DNA of 64,000 nucleotides from Thermosynechococcus sp. (GCF_025999095.1 NZ_AP024678.1:775527-839526); one strand, 5' to 3'. Counted from the stretch's first letter, positions 28,915-38,226 are shown. The notes: generated by a model not told the origin, from the letters alone. Translations and numbers: made by a program.

Positions 28915-30053
28915 CTATAGACGGGCAGTGTGAAGTGGAAGCAACTGCCTTTCCCCGGTTGGGAGTCCACCCAAATCTGGCCATAGTGCATACGAATAAT
29001 CTGGCGGCAAAGGGCAAGGCCAATGCCATAGCCTTCAATGGTGCGATCGCGATCGAGGCGAACCGTTTCGCCAAAAATTTTCTCCTGCTGCTCAATGGGA
29101 ATGCCCGGGCCAGTGTCTGCAACAGTAACTTGCACCTTTTGGGTCATGCGGTGAAAGGCACTCAGGTGAATTTTGCCCCCTTCGGGAGTGTACTTACAGG
29201 CATTGTCCAGTAAATTGACCAGCACCTGACGAATGCGATCGCCATCGCCATAGACCAAGGGCAAATCCAAAGGAATATCGGTGGTAAAATGCTGCTTTTT
29301 ACGCTCAAAATTTAAGCGCACATCCTCAACGGTTTCTTGGCATAGTTGCCGCAAATCCAGTTGCCGTGCCATAATTTGCAGCTTGTCTTGGGGGCCGCGA
29401 GCCGCCAACAGTAAATCGGTAATCAGCTGTCCCATCGTCTGGGTTTGACTGCGGGCATGGTGAAACAGGCGTTGGATGTCCTCAATATGGAGTTGTTGAT
29501 TGCTCTCTTCCTGAAGGTTGGACTCTAGGGTTTCAAGGGCAATACCGACAGCCGTGAGGGGGTTTCGTAATTCGTGAGCCAGCAAGCTAATAATTCGATC
29601 CTTGAATTGCAGTTGTTCGGCAAGGCGATCCCGCTCTTGGCGCAGTTGAAACAGCTCATCCTTGAGGCGGCTGAGTTCCATCGAGCAATCTGACTGCTCC
29701 GCTGCCGACTTTTGCATATCCGCCTGTAGGCCAAGGGCCACTTCCCGCTGCCAGCGCGGCCACCAATAGTCCACCTTTTGCAGGAGCTTACGACCAGCGA
29801 GGGTTTGGCGCGGTTCAGGGCGGACTTTAATTAAGGCAGGCGTGGCAACTAGCTTATACTTCTCTAGGAGGTAGGGTTGCTCACCAATGGGCACCACTTT
29901 TAATTCAAAGCTAAAGTTCGAGGGCAGTTGCTGAATGTGAGCTTGAATGGCAGCGGTTTCCTCTTCATCGCCCGGACGATTGGCAACAAACAGGAGCAAA
30001 CTGAGCGGCGGTGTCGTTTCTTGGGGAGAACTGGCATCCGCAGACGCTTTCAT
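28911..30053 (-). CDS. sasA: Adaptive-response sensor histidine kinase SasA
   Basis: Circadian output kinase that docks on KaiC and phosphorylates RpaA. The N-terminal thioredoxin-like KaiB-type domain (LSLLLFVANRPGDEEETAA ... YKLVATPALIKVRPEPRQ) is diagnostic. It is followed by a coiled coil, the HisKA domain with phospho-acceptor His in LLAHELRNPLTAVG, and the HATPase domain (N-box VLVNLLDNACKYTPEGG, G1 VADTGPGIPIE, G2 GYGIGLALC). I start at ATG 30053 (MKASADASS); the frame is open to 30077. The kai genes are not in this window. Confidence 0.95.
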   Translation of the reverse strand: MKASADASSPQETTPPLSLLLFVANRPGDEEETAAIQAHIQQLPSNFSFELKVVPIGEQPYLLEKYKLVATPALIKVRPEPRQTLAGRKLLQKVDYWWPRWQREVALGLQADMQKSAAEQSDCSMELSRLKDELFQLRQERDRLAEQLQFKDRIISLLAHELRNPLTAVGIALETLESNLQEESNQQLHIEDIQRLFHHARSQTQTMGQLITDLLLAARGPQDKLQIMARQLDLRQLCQETVEDVRLNFERKKQHFTTDIPLDLPLVYGDGDRIRQVLVNLLDNACKYTPEGGKIHLSAFHRMTQKVQVTVADTGPGIPIEQQEKIFGETVRLDRDRTIEGYGIGLALCRQIIRMHYGQIWVDSQPGKGSCFHFTLPVYS

Positions 30054-30185
30054 TGAATCACCGGCGAGTCTTCTCAAGGGCAGTGAATTGCGCTTCCTAG
30101 AGGGGAAACCCTAAAGAGGATGCATAAAGACTAACTAACATAAAGGTTAACTGAAATGTTAGCGGATTCTCATCCGGAGCCCAAC

Positions 30186-30512
30186 TTAGGAGCGCTGGCC
30201 ATCCCGCCGTCCGAGTTCGTAAATTGCCCCACCGATGGTTGCCATCAGGCCTAAACTCAAGGCCCAACTTTGACCCAAGCCCAGACTACAGAGGATAAAG
30301 CAACCCGTACCTACAACAATAAAGGGAATGAGCCCCACCATCCCTGCCCAGAATTCGGCACTTTGGCTTGCCTCACCCCCTAGCCACATCACTAAACGCT
30401 GCATGAAGGCTTGCCCCGTGGGATAAAACCCCCAGTACAGGGCGATCGCCCACAGACCAGACCCCGCAATGGCAATGGGGGAGAAAGAAACCTGCGGCAA
30501 ATTGGGAATCAT
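30186..30512 (-). CDS. Small membrane protein of unknown function
   Basis: 108 residues with two or three hydrophobic segments (AIAGSGLWAIALYWGFYP; FWAGMVGLIPFIVVGTGCFIL; SWALSLGLMATIGGAIYEL). Not recognised. Its ATG overlaps the stop of the upstream 331-residue gene by 4 bp (ATGA at 30509-30512), so the two are almost surely co-translated and may act together at a membrane. The 132 bp between it and sasA hold no gene. Confidence 0.7.
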   Translation of the reverse strand: MIPNLPQVSFSPIAIAGSGLWAIALYWGFYPTGQAFMQRLVMWLGGEASQSAEFWAGMVGLIPFIVVGTGCFILCSLGLGQSWALSLGLMATIGGAIYELGRRDGQRS

Positions 30513-31504
30513 AGGAGTCCTTGAAAAATCTTGGGATCAAACATTTCTCGCAAAGATAAATAGTAGGGTGTAAAAACACTTGTATCATGCCCAGTGGCAC
30601 GGGTTTGTATTTCCTTACCCAAAAGGTGCACCATTTGAAACACCAGCTCCCATGTCACATTCAGAGAAGGATACAGCATCAAACAGAGGGGAAAAAGTTC
30701 CCGTTGCAGTGCCTCAAGGCTTTGCTCCAAAAGACACACCCAAAGGTAGATTTGGAACATCTCAACATCGCGAATACTGGAAACGCGCACACTGGCTTGG
30801 GTTAAAGGGCCACTAAAACAGCGGTGCTGGGGGTTGAGTTCGGCAACGCGCTGACAAATAGCGGTGGCGATCGCTGTGCTCTGGGACAACAGATGGCGCA
30901 CTAAAGCCAAGGCAGGATCAGCGTAGTCGTAGTTGGCTGCTGCCTTATAGGCGCGGTGCAAGGGCATGTAGAGGTGATCATCAATGACCTTGAAGAAGCT
31001 ACTGAGGATGGGACGTTGGCTTGTGGGTGCTACTTCCAGCAGCAACAGCCCCGTGTGATGAAATTGCATACTCACAAAGCCAATCACTCGGGGATCGACC
31101 GCTGTATAGCGGCTGCGGATCTCACTGACGGCACTGGCTATCTTGGCGGTCATTTGCTGGGTGCCCTTGCCAGCTGCGTAGAGTTTCAGAGTGCGCTGAT
31201 AAATGTCATGAATGTCCTTGGAGATGCTCCAGGGATCCACCAGTTCCGCTGGGATGCCATGGCGAATCATCTCTCCAGCCAAAAAGCCTTCGGTGCGCTG
31301 CCAGGCCTGGAGACTGGCATGCCGCAGTTCGGCCAGGAGTCGGGGAGCTACCACTGCCGGATCATCCTCCGCAAGGGCGGTGCTGTTGAGGTTGGTGATA
31401 TAGCGCTTTGCCCAAGCCTGTGCCAGACTGGCCAAGGAAGTCGTGTTCGGCGCGATCGCGTTCGATTCAGCAGTGGTATTCAACAGGGGCACCTCCACCA
31501 TCAT
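30509..31504 (-). CDS. Conserved helical protein of unknown function
   Basis: 331 residues, almost all alpha-helical by composition, with no membrane segment or recognised catalytic motif. Conserved-looking stretches are GFVSMQFHHTGLLLLE and SLREMFDPKIFQ. It is the first gene of a two-gene unit with the small membrane protein. I cannot assign a family; cyanobacteria-restricted is my guess. Either of two adjacent ATGs (31504, 31501) can be the start. Confidence 0.75.
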   Translation of the reverse strand: MMVEVPLLNTTAESNAIAPNTTSLASLAQAWAKRYITNLNSTALAEDDPAVVAPRLLAELRHASLQAWQRTEGFLAGEMIRHGIPAELVDPWSISKDIHDIYQRTLKLYAAGKGTQQMTAKIASAVSEIRSRYTAVDPRVIGFVSMQFHHTGLLLLEVAPTSQRPILSSFFKVIDDHLYMPLHRAYKAAANYDYADPALALVRHLLSQSTAIATAICQRVAELNPQHRCFSGPLTQASVRVSSIRDVEMFQIYLWVCLLEQSLEALQRELFPLCLMLYPSLNVTWELVFQMVHLLGKEIQTRATGHDTSVFTPYYLSLREMFDPKIFQGLL

Positions 31505-31654
31505 TGAACAGGGCTATGACTATACGCAAAACTAATGTTAAGAATTATAACTTATTTTAAGCTGATCCGGCCACGCTGAACCACGATCCGCGTTGGCCGC
31601 CACTGCCTATACTGTTACGCTGGCCTATAGCAGCAACACCTTGGGAGAGACCGG

Positions 31655-31954
31655 ATGGACTGGCAATCCTTTGCCGTAAGTTTTGCGCTTGTTTTCTTGT
31701 CGGAACTGGGGGACAAGAGTCAACTGGTGGCGATTACTTTAGGGAGTAATGCTCGCTCTGCGACTGCCGTGTTTTTAGGGGTCGCCTCTGGCTTGGTGTG
31801 TACAACGTTTTTGGGTGTGCTTTTGGGCAGTGGGATGGCCACATTGATCCCCGTTAAGGTGGTCAAGGCGATCGCTGCAATGATGTTTGCGTTTCTGGGT
31901 TTTTATTTGCTATCTCAAACAACGGCTGACGGCCTTGACAAGGAGCAAATTTGA
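31655..31954 (+). CDS. Half-size Gdt1/UPF0016 family cation transporter
   Basis: Membrane protein of 99 residues with three hydrophobic segments and the UPF0016 signature SELGDKSQLVAITLGS (consensus E-x-G-D-K-T/S). Full-length members carry this unit twice; this gene has only one, so it should work as a homo- or heterodimer. No second half-gene is adjacent. The family moves Mn2+ or Ca2+; in cyanobacteria a homologue exports Mn2+. It lies upstream of a PerR-type regulator, a context that would suit metal or redox homeostasis (inference). Confidence 0.85.
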   Translation: MDWQSFAVSFALVFLSELGDKSQLVAITLGSNARSATAVFLGVASGLVCTTFLGVLLGSGMATLIPVKVVKAIAAMMFAFLGFYLLSQTTADGLDKEQI

Positions 31955-32015
31955 TTATAGCCAGGGGATTGATTATCATAGTGACTACAGGTTAACAAAT
32001 GGATAATCCTGAAAC

Positions 32016-32030
32016 TGCGATTAAATCGCA
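32016..32030. promoter_or_regulatory. Perfect palindrome upstream of perR/furC (candidate operator)
   Basis: TGCGATTAAATCGCA is a perfect 7-1-7 inverted repeat, 59 bp before the GTG start of the PerR-type gene. A position this close to a Fur-family gene suggests an operator. It does not match the usual Fur box or the PerR box TTATAATnATTATAA, and partial overlap with HIP1-like CGAT could make it coincidental. Confidence 0.4.
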
Positions 32031-32088
32031 ATAGGCTACTTAACTAAGCAAAATCTGCTGTTTGAGTTTTATTTTTTAGGATAGCGCC

Positions 32089-32550
32089 GTGTTCACGTCT
32101 CCTGCTCCCAGTTCTTTACCCCCCATTCGTTCCCTTGAGGATGCGATTGATCGCTGTCAACGCCTAGGACTGCGCCTTAGTCGGCAGCGGCGTGCTATTC
32201 TCGAACTGCTCTGGGATGCCAAGGATCACCTGTCGGCGCGGCAGATCTACGATCGCCTGAATCAGGCGGGCAAAGACATCGGCCACACCTCTGTGTACCA
32301 AAATCTTGAAGCCCTTTCAGAGCATGGCATCATTGAGTGCGTTGAGCGCGCCGATGGGCGTCTTTACGGCAATATCAGCGATAGCCACAGCCATGTAAAT
32401 TGTCTTGATAGCCAGAAGATTATTGACGTTCACGTTGAGCTACCTCCCTCCCTCATTGCTGAGATTGAAGCAAAAACTGGTGTGAAAATTGTTGACTATC
32501 GCATTGATTTTTACGGTTATCAAAACACTGAGCCGAGGGCCCAAGGATAA
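32089..32550 (+). CDS. perR: Fur-family peroxide regulator (PerR/FurC type)
   Basis: 153-residue metalloregulator. The winged helix (LGLRLSRQRRAILELLW, ..IGHTSVYQNLEALSEHGII) and GRLYGNISDSHSHVNCLD match the cyanobacterial FurC/PerR group. The sensing site (SHSHVNC) has His residues, and no CxxC pairs are present, unlike FurA and Zur. Expected to derepress antioxidant genes after H2O2 oxidises metal-site histidines. It starts at GTG 32089. The pentapeptide gene follows after 5 bp. Confidence 0.88.
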   Translation: MFTSPAPSSLPPIRSLEDAIDRCQRLGLRLSRQRRAILELLWDAKDHLSARQIYDRLNQAGKDIGHTSVYQNLEALSEHGIIECVERADGRLYGNISDSHSHVNCLDSQKIIDVHVELPPSLIAEIEAKTGVKIVDYRIDFYGYQNTEPRAQG

Positions 32551-32555
32551 CTGCC

Positions 32556-33200
32556 GTGGCTCATCCCCAACATCTTCAGCTTCTTAAGCAGGGGGTTACC
32601 GCTTGGAATCAATGGCGGGAGCAAGACAGTGATATTCGCCCTGATCTGGGACAGGCGGATCTCACTGGCGCCAATTTAGAGCTGTACAACCTCACCAATG
32701 CCAATCTCGATCAGGCAAATTTAGCGGGGGCTGATCTGCGCAACGCTCTGCTCAAGGATGCTTACATGGCAGGAGCAAACCTCTACATGAGTGACCTGAT
32801 TGAGGCAGATTTGCAGGGCGCCTGTTTACAGCGAGCCACCTTGGCGGGTGCCGATCTCTACAAGTCAAACATTGCTATGGCCGATCTGCGCCAAGCCAAC
32901 TTAGTGGGCACGCTACTGCGGCGAGTGAGTTTAATAGAGGCGACCCTTGCCTATGCCAACCTCACCCGTGCCAATCTTTTTCAGGCCAACCTGCAATTAG
33001 CTGATCTCAAGGGTGCAATTTTGCAAGAGGCGATTCTCGAAAGCGCCAGTCTCATTGAGGCGAACTTTGAATCTGCCGTTCTCATTGCTGCCAAGATGTC
33101 AAAGGCCAATGCCCGCCGTGCCAACTTTAAGGGAGCAAACCTCTACAAAGCAGAAATGGACGGCATGGATCTACGGGATGCCATTCTCGATCCAGCTTAA
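32556..33200 (+). CDS. Pentapeptide repeat protein
   Basis: 214 residues, about 30 tandem A(D/N)LxX units (ADLTGANLELYNLTNANLDQ..., continuing to the end), which fold as a right-handed quadrilateral beta helix. There is a short N-terminal cap and no signal peptide, so it is probably cytoplasmic. Function is unknown; cyanobacteria carry many. It starts at GTG 32556 just after perR, so it may be co-regulated with it. Confidence 0.88.
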   Translation: MAHPQHLQLLKQGVTAWNQWREQDSDIRPDLGQADLTGANLELYNLTNANLDQANLAGADLRNALLKDAYMAGANLYMSDLIEADLQGACLQRATLAGADLYKSNIAMADLRQANLVGTLLRRVSLIEATLAYANLTRANLFQANLQLADLKGAILQEAILESASLIEANFESAVLIAAKMSKANARRANFKGANLYKAEMDGMDLRDAILDPA

Positions 33201-33283
33201 AATCAACAACTTGTGAAAAGACAAGGTTCAGGCTACGTTAGAGGTGAATCATCCTCGCCTATTGGAACTCGAAAGGAGTGCCT

Positions 33284-33475
33284 GTGACTAAAAGCATCCG
33301 TAACACAGCACGTATGGTTCTTGGTGTGATTTTTGGAATTATTGGGGTTGTGGGCTTTATCTTACCCCTAGTGCCAGGAACGCCTTTTTTGCTGATGGCG
33401 GCAGCTTGTTTTAATTCTATGGAACCCGAGGAGACCACCAGGGCCCAAGGGAATGAATCGCCACCTGTGGCATGA
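33284..33475 (+). CDS. Small membrane protein (DUF454/PGPGW-like)
   Basis: 63 residues with one hydrophobic hairpin: VLGVIFGIIGVVGFILPLVPGTPFLLMAAACF. LPLVPGTPFLL resembles DUF454 and PGPGW membrane proteins, but it is shorter than DUF454 proteins. I start at GTG 33284 because AGGAG at about 33274-33278 sits 5 bases upstream; a GTG at 33278 would overlap the ribosome-binding site. Its TGA overlaps the next ATG (ATGA, 33472-33475). Confidence 0.65.
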   Translation: MTKSIRNTARMVLGVIFGIIGVVGFILPLVPGTPFLLMAAACFNSMEPEETTRAQGNESPPVA

Positions 33476-33807
33476 AGTACTTTTTCCTCACTCAGGGGTG
33501 GCACATTGGCCGCGTGTGGGAACCCCAAGGCCTCTGGAATGAGCAAGCGTGGCGCCGCTCGCCGGTGATCACCCGCACCTGCCTCTACATCCTAGAGGGG
33601 GAAGAAAAGCTCTGGCTTTACCAAGTGGAGGATATGGTTCTTATGGTGGAAGTCAAGCCAAGCCATCCTGATCCTGCCTCCACGATTGGCCAAGTGGTGC
33701 TAAAGCGCCTGATGAGTGCAGAGGATGTGCTAACGTACCTGTGTACCACCCCGGCCATTTCTAAAATTCAAGTGGAGCGAACCTCCCCCTCCGGCGATCG
33801 CCCCTAG
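33472..33807 (+). CDS. Conserved hypothetical protein
   Basis: 111 residues, soluble, Trp-rich near the N-terminus (MKYFFLTQGWHIGRVWEPQG, LWNEQAWRR). No family recognised. The 4-bp ATGA overlap with the small membrane protein gene shows translational coupling, so the pair probably functions together. Confidence 0.7.
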   Translation: MKYFFLTQGWHIGRVWEPQGLWNEQAWRRSPVITRTCLYILEGEEKLWLYQVEDMVLMVEVKPSHPDPASTIGQVVLKRLMSAEDVLTYLCTTPAISKIQVERTSPSGDRP

Positions 33808-33968
33808 GGAGTGTTAGGCCCTTGGTACAACTGAGTAAAGAACCTAATCAAAGCGGCCGCCCGTGTCGCCATTTGGGGTAAACTAGTTCGATGTTGTTGC
33901 CAACCGATGGAAACGTATTGGGCAACTAAACCCTAGACTTTTGTGATGGATTAATTTTAAGGTGTCCT

Positions 33969-34890
33969 TTGGTTGCAAATTCCGCTACCTGCCTTGATGG
34001 CAAGTCCTTAGCCCAGTCTATTGAGCGCCAGTTGGCTGACCATGTGCGGACGTTTCAAGCCCAGTGGGGGCGATCGCCGGGATTAGCGGTGTTGCGAGTT
34101 GGCGATGATCCCGCCAGTGCGGTGTATGTCCGTGCCAAGGAACAGGCCTGTGGCCGCGTCGGGATTCAATCCTTTGGTGCCCACCTGCCGGCCACTATCA
34201 CAGAAGCAGCTCTCTTGGCCAAAATCACTGAGCTCAATCAAGACGAACGAGTGGATGGCATTCTCCTACAATTGCCCCTGCCACCCCACCTTGATCCTCG
34301 TCCCCTGCTATACGCCATTCATCCCGATAAAGATGTGGATGGCCTGCATCCAGAAAATCTGGGCCGGCTAGTGCGCGATGAACCGGGACTACGCAGTTGT
34401 ACGCCCGCTGGGGTGATGCAGCTTTTGGCCGCCTATGGCATTGATGTCGTAGGTCGCTCAGCAGTGGTTGTGGGTCGCAGTATTTTGGTCGGTAAACCCC
34501 TGGCGCTGATGTTGCTCAGCGCCAATGCAACGGTGACGATCGCCCACTCGCGTACTCGTGAACTCACCAGTATCACCCGTCGTGCCGAGATTTTAGTCAC
34601 AGCGATGGGGCAGCCGCGGCGCATTACGGCCGATATGATCCGGCCAGGGGCAGTGGTCATTGATGTGGGCATTAATCGCATTCAACGCCCCGATGGCAAA
34701 TCAAGTCTCTGGGGCGATGTGGACTACGAGGCGGCCTGTGCGGTGGCCAGTTATATTACCCCTGTTCCGGGGGGGGGTCGGTCCGATGACCGTTGCCATG
34801 TTGTTGCACAATACTGTATGGAGCTACTGTCGCCGTCACGACTGGCACAAGCCCCTACTTTCCTTGACCTCTATGTCGCCCGCACGCTGA
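33969..34890 (+). pseudogene. folD: Methylenetetrahydrofolate dehydrogenase/cyclohydrolase FolD, frameshifted in a G9 run
   Basis: Bifunctional enzyme of one-carbon folate metabolism. Substrate motif [14 protein letters not shown]; catalytic and cofactor parts [28 protein letters not shown], and [17 protein letters not shown]. As read, the frame breaks at nine Gs (34769-34777) and ends at 34904. With eight Gs it reads [20 protein letters not shown], the strongly conserved ending, to TGA at 34890 (306 residues). TTG 33969 is the only plausible start. The start of crtE, at 34901, lies 10 bp after the corrected stop. Confidence 0.92.
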
Positions 34891-34900
34891 GGAGCTGTTC

Positions 34901-35824
34901 ATGATTTCCGCTGATCCCCCCCACGTCCATCCCGCCGGCACATTTGATCTCAAGGCCTACCTCAAAGAACGCCAAGCCCTTGTGGAAGCTGCCCTTGAAG
35001 CCGCGATTCCGGTGGCCTATCCGGAGAAAATTTACGATGCAATGCGCTATTCACTGATGGCGGGGGGCAAGCGGCTGCGCCCGATTCTCTGTTTGGCCAC
35101 CTGTGAACTGATGGGGGGCACCGTCGAAATGGCCATGCCGACTGCCTGCGCGTTGGAGATGATCCATACGATGTCGCTGATCCACGATGATCTGCCGGCC
35201 ATGGACAATGACGACTACCGTCGCGGCAAGCCCACCAATCACAAGGTCTATGGCGAGGATATTGCCATTCTGGCGGGGGATGGCTTATTGGCCTATGCCT
35301 TTGAGTATGTGGTGGAACAAACCAAAAATGTGCCAGCGGAGTATCTGCTGAAAATTGTGGCGCGGTTGGGGCATGCGGTGGCCGCAACGGGATTGGTCGG
35401 TGGTCAAGTGGTGGATTTAGAGTGTGAAGGACAGCCCGACATTGGTCTGGAAACGCTGCATTTTATCCACTCCCACAAAACGGGGGCACTCCTGGAGGCC
35501 TCTGTGGTTTCTGGGGCATTGCTGAGGGGGGCGAGTGAATCTGACGTGGCACGCCTGTCCCGCTATGCGGCAAATATTGGCTTGGCATTCCAGATTGTGG
35601 ATGATATTTTGGATATCACTTCGACCCGCGATGTCCTCGGTAAAACCGTTGGTAAAGATGTGGCTGCCCAAAAAATGACCTACCCGCGCCTGTGGGGCCT
35701 GGAAAAATCCCGCCAAGAGGCTGAGCGCCTGGTGGCGGAGGCGAAGGCAGAGTTGGCTGTCTATGGAGCAGCCGCTATTCCTTTGCAGGCGATCGCCGAC
35801 TACATTGCCAGCCGTAGTCATTAA
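34901..35824 (+). CDS. crtE: Geranylgeranyl diphosphate synthase
   Basis: Trans-prenyltransferase that supplies C20 diphosphate for carotenoids, phytol and quinones. First Asp-rich motif in [21 protein letters not shown], second in [11 protein letters not shown]. Also [11 protein letters not shown] and [10 protein letters not shown]. 307 residues is typical of cyanobacterial CrtE. It may be co-transcribed with folD upstream and the PAP2-like gene downstream. Confidence 0.94.
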   Translation: MISADPPHVHPAGTFDLKAYLKERQALVEAALEAAIPVAYPEKIYDAMRYSLMAGGKRLRPILCLATCELMGGTVEMAMPTACALEMIHTMSLIHDDLPAMDNDDYRRGKPTNHKVYGEDIAILAGDGLLAYAFEYVVEQTKNVPAEYLLKIVARLGHAVAATGLVGGQVVDLECEGQPDIGLETLHFIHSHKTGALLEASVVSGALLRGASESDVARLSRYAANIGLAFQIVDDILDITSTRDVLGKTVGKDVAAQKMTYPRLWGLEKSRQEAERLVAEAKAELAVYGAAAIPLQAIADYIASRSH

Positions 35825-35884
35825 CGATCCCAACGATCCCGAAGTGGGTTAGGATCGGCGCAGAGTTTGTCCTTGTCCGCAACC

Positions 35885-36334
35885 ATGATGGACGGTCTTC
35901 GTGAGCTACTGGCTAACCGTGTCCTCTGGGTCGCTTTTGCCGCAAGCGCGATCGCCCAAATGCTCAAGTTACTGATTGACATTGCCAAACACCGCAAGCT
36001 CAACTTCCGCGTTTTGGTGGAAACCGGTGGGATGCCCAGTTCCCACTCCGCCCTGGTCACTGCTTTGGCGACTGGCGTAGGGCTTCAACGCGGCTGGGAT
36101 AGCATTGAGTTTGCAATTGCCATTGTCTTTGCCTGTATTGTCATGTATGATGCCGCTGGGGTACGCCAAGCAGCAGGTAAACAGGCCCGCATTCTCAATC
36201 AAATTGTTGATGAATTTTTCCAGGAGGGGCACGAATTGGCAGAGGCCCGCCTCAAGGAGTTGTTGGGGCACACCCCCATTCAAGTCATTGTCGGTTCCGC
36301 CCTCGGGGTGGCGATCGCTTGGCTAGGGGTCTAG
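35885..36334 (+). CDS. Divergent PAP2 family membrane protein (DUF212)
   Basis: 149 residues with about four membrane segments. MPSSHSALVTALATGVGL is the family motif (GGMPSSHSA), followed by MYDAAGVRQAAGKQARILNQ. Related to acid phosphatases, but the usual PAP2 catalytic set is incomplete; homologues exist in plastids. I use ATG 35885; an in-frame TTG at 35867 is less likely. It faces the manC gene with only 13 bp between stops. Confidence 0.85.
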   Translation: MMDGLRELLANRVLWVAFAASAIAQMLKLLIDIAKHRKLNFRVLVETGGMPSSHSALVTALATGVGLQRGWDSIEFAIAIVFACIVMYDAAGVRQAAGKQARILNQIVDEFFQEGHELAEARLKELLGHTPIQVIVGSALGVAIAWLGV

Positions 36335-36347
36335 GGTTTTGCCTTTA

Positions 36348-37775
36348 TTACTCTGTCTGGCGACCATAGCGATCCTCAAAGCGGACAATATCATCCTCCC
36401 CCAGGTATGACCCCGACTGCACCTCAATCATCTCAAGGGGAATTTTCCCCGGATTGGCCAAACGGTGCACTGCTCCTACGGGAATATAGGTGGACTCATT
36501 TTCCGTAAGCAAAAATGTCTTGCCATTACAGGTGACCTCTGCGGTGCCACTGACCACAATCCAATGCTCGGCACGATGATGGTGCTGTTGGAGTGAAAGG
36601 CTGGCTCCTGGCTTCACCGTAATCCGCTTTACCTGAAAGCGATGACCGGCATCAATGGCATCGTAGTAACCCCAAGGGCGATAGATCACCCGATGATTAT
36701 AGGCCTCGCGGCGGTTGCGGGCTTGGAGTTGCTCCACCACCTCTTTCACCTGTTGTGCCGCGTTGCGATGGGCAATCAGAATGGCATCGGCCGTTTCCAC
36801 CACCATGAGGTTGTCCACGCCCGCCAAGGCAACCAGGCGGTGCTGACTCTGGACAAAGCAGTCTTTGCTGTTATAAACGAGGACATCGCCGCGGCAACTG
36901 TTCCCCCATGCATCCTTGGGCATGATCTCCCAGAGACTCGACCAAGATCCCACATCGCTCCAGCCACAGTCTAGGGGCACGACAGCTGCTTTTTGGGTCT
37001 TCTCCATGAGGCCATAATCCACAGAAAGATTGGGGCACTGGTCAAAGGGTTCCTTCGCCAAGCGGATAAAGTCTAAATCCTCCCGTCCCTGCCGGAGGGC
37101 CAAGCGGCAATAGTCTAAAATCTGTGGCTGTTGCTGTGCCAGTTCCGCCAAAAAACTCTGGGCCCGGAAGAGAAACATGCCGCTATTCCAAAGATAATTC
37201 CCCTCAGCAAGGTAGGCCTCTGCTGTTGCTAAATCGGGTTTCTCCACAAACTCGGCCACGCGATAGGTGTCAGGATCACTGAGGGACTCGCCGCGCCGGA
37301 TGTAGCCATAGCCTGTATGGGGAGAAGTGGGCGCAATCCCAAAGGTTACCAACCAGTCCTGAGCGGCGGCTGAAAATCCCCGTTGCAGTCCCCACTGAAA
37401 ATGGGCAACATCCTGAATGAAGTGATCTGCCGGCAGCACCAAGAGAAGAGCATCGCTGGCAAGGACTTCCGTGACGTAGAGGGCAGCAACGGTAATGGCA
37501 GGGGCAGTATTGCGCCCTATGGGTTCAAGTAAAATACGTGTCGGCGTTACCCCCAGCTCCTGAAATTGCTCCGCCACAAGAAAGCGATGGGCTTCATTGG
37601 CAACAACAACGGGGGGCTGAAGTTGGGGTAAGCCCTGCAACCGTTGCCACGTTTGCTGTAGCAGACTCTTCCCTTCGGGAGTTAGGCGCATAAACTGCTT
37701 GGGATGAGCTTGTCGCGATAATGGCCAGAGGCGACTTCCTACGCCCCCCGATAGAATGACAGGAATACAGTCCAT
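36348..37775 (-). CDS. manC: Mannose-1-phosphate guanylyltransferase / mannose-6-phosphate isomerase (type II)
   Basis: Makes GDP-mannose for surface polysaccharides. Nucleotidyltransferase domain with VILSGGVGSRLWPLSRQAHPKQF (about 6-28), VLPADHFIQD, FVEKPDLATA and WNSGMFLFRA; a C-terminal cupin isomerase domain RPWGYYDAID ... QQHHHRAEHWIVVSGTAEV. Start ATG 37775 (MDCIPVILSGG); the frame is open to 37823. About 475 residues is normal for the bifunctional form. Confidence 0.93.
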   Translation of the reverse strand: MDCIPVILSGGVGSRLWPLSRQAHPKQFMRLTPEGKSLLQQTWQRLQGLPQLQPPVVVANEAHRFLVAEQFQELGVTPTRILLEPIGRNTAPAITVAALYVTEVLASDALLLVLPADHFIQDVAHFQWGLQRGFSAAAQDWLVTFGIAPTSPHTGYGYIRRGESLSDPDTYRVAEFVEKPDLATAEAYLAEGNYLWNSGMFLFRAQSFLAELAQQQPQILDYCRLALRQGREDLDFIRLAKEPFDQCPNLSVDYGLMEKTQKAAVVPLDCGWSDVGSWSSLWEIMPKDAWGNSCRGDVLVYNSKDCFVQSQHRLVALAGVDNLMVVETADAILIAHRNAAQQVKEVVEQLQARNRREAYNHRVIYRPWGYYDAIDAGHRFQVKRITVKPGASLSLQQHHHRAEHWIVVSGTAEVTCNGKTFLLTENESTYIPVGAVHRLANPGKIPLEMIEVQSGSYLGEDDIVRFEDRYGRQTE

Positions 37776-37895
37776 GCCAAGACTTCCCAGTGGTATTGTG
37801 ACCCCTAAGCGTAGTTTAACCACAGGCAGCCTACTGTTGAGCCACGGCCATTCCCTGATCCCCTAAAATAGGGAACGATTTCTGTGGAGTGTCCT

Positions 37896-38108
37896 ATGGC
37901 AATCAAGAAAGGAGATTTGGTGAAGGTCGTGGCCGAAAAGTTGGCCAATAGTCTTGAGGCTCTAGCCAGTGATCACCGCTACCCCCCCTATCTCTTTGAG
38001 GGACGGGGCGAGGTGGTGGAAATTCGCGGTGACTATGCTCAGATTAAATTTCCAGTGCCCACTCCCACGGTTTGGCTGCGCCTCGATCAACTCGAGGTTG
38101 CCAAATAA
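37896..38108 (+). CDS. ndhO: NDH-1 subunit O
   Basis: 70-residue peripheral subunit specific to the cyanobacterial and chloroplast NDH-1 complex. [19 protein letters not shown], then [15 protein letters not shown] and [13 protein letters not shown]-type ending ([16 protein letters not shown]) match the family. I take ATG 37896; the frame is open 12 bases further. It is 17 kb from ndhB, as expected for scattered ndh genes. Confidence 0.93.
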   Translation: MAIKKGDLVKVVAEKLANSLEALASDHRYPPYLFEGRGEVVEIRGDYAQIKFPVPTPTVWLRLDQLEVAK

Positions 38109-38226
38109 CTCCCATCAGTGTCGCTTGCTCTTCTGGTCTTCTGTAGGTGAGTGCAGAGGACCAGTGTTAGCAATTTTCAGCTTGTCTGGATATGATGGAG
38201 GCAATGCTGTTGCTTAACATTTGGTA

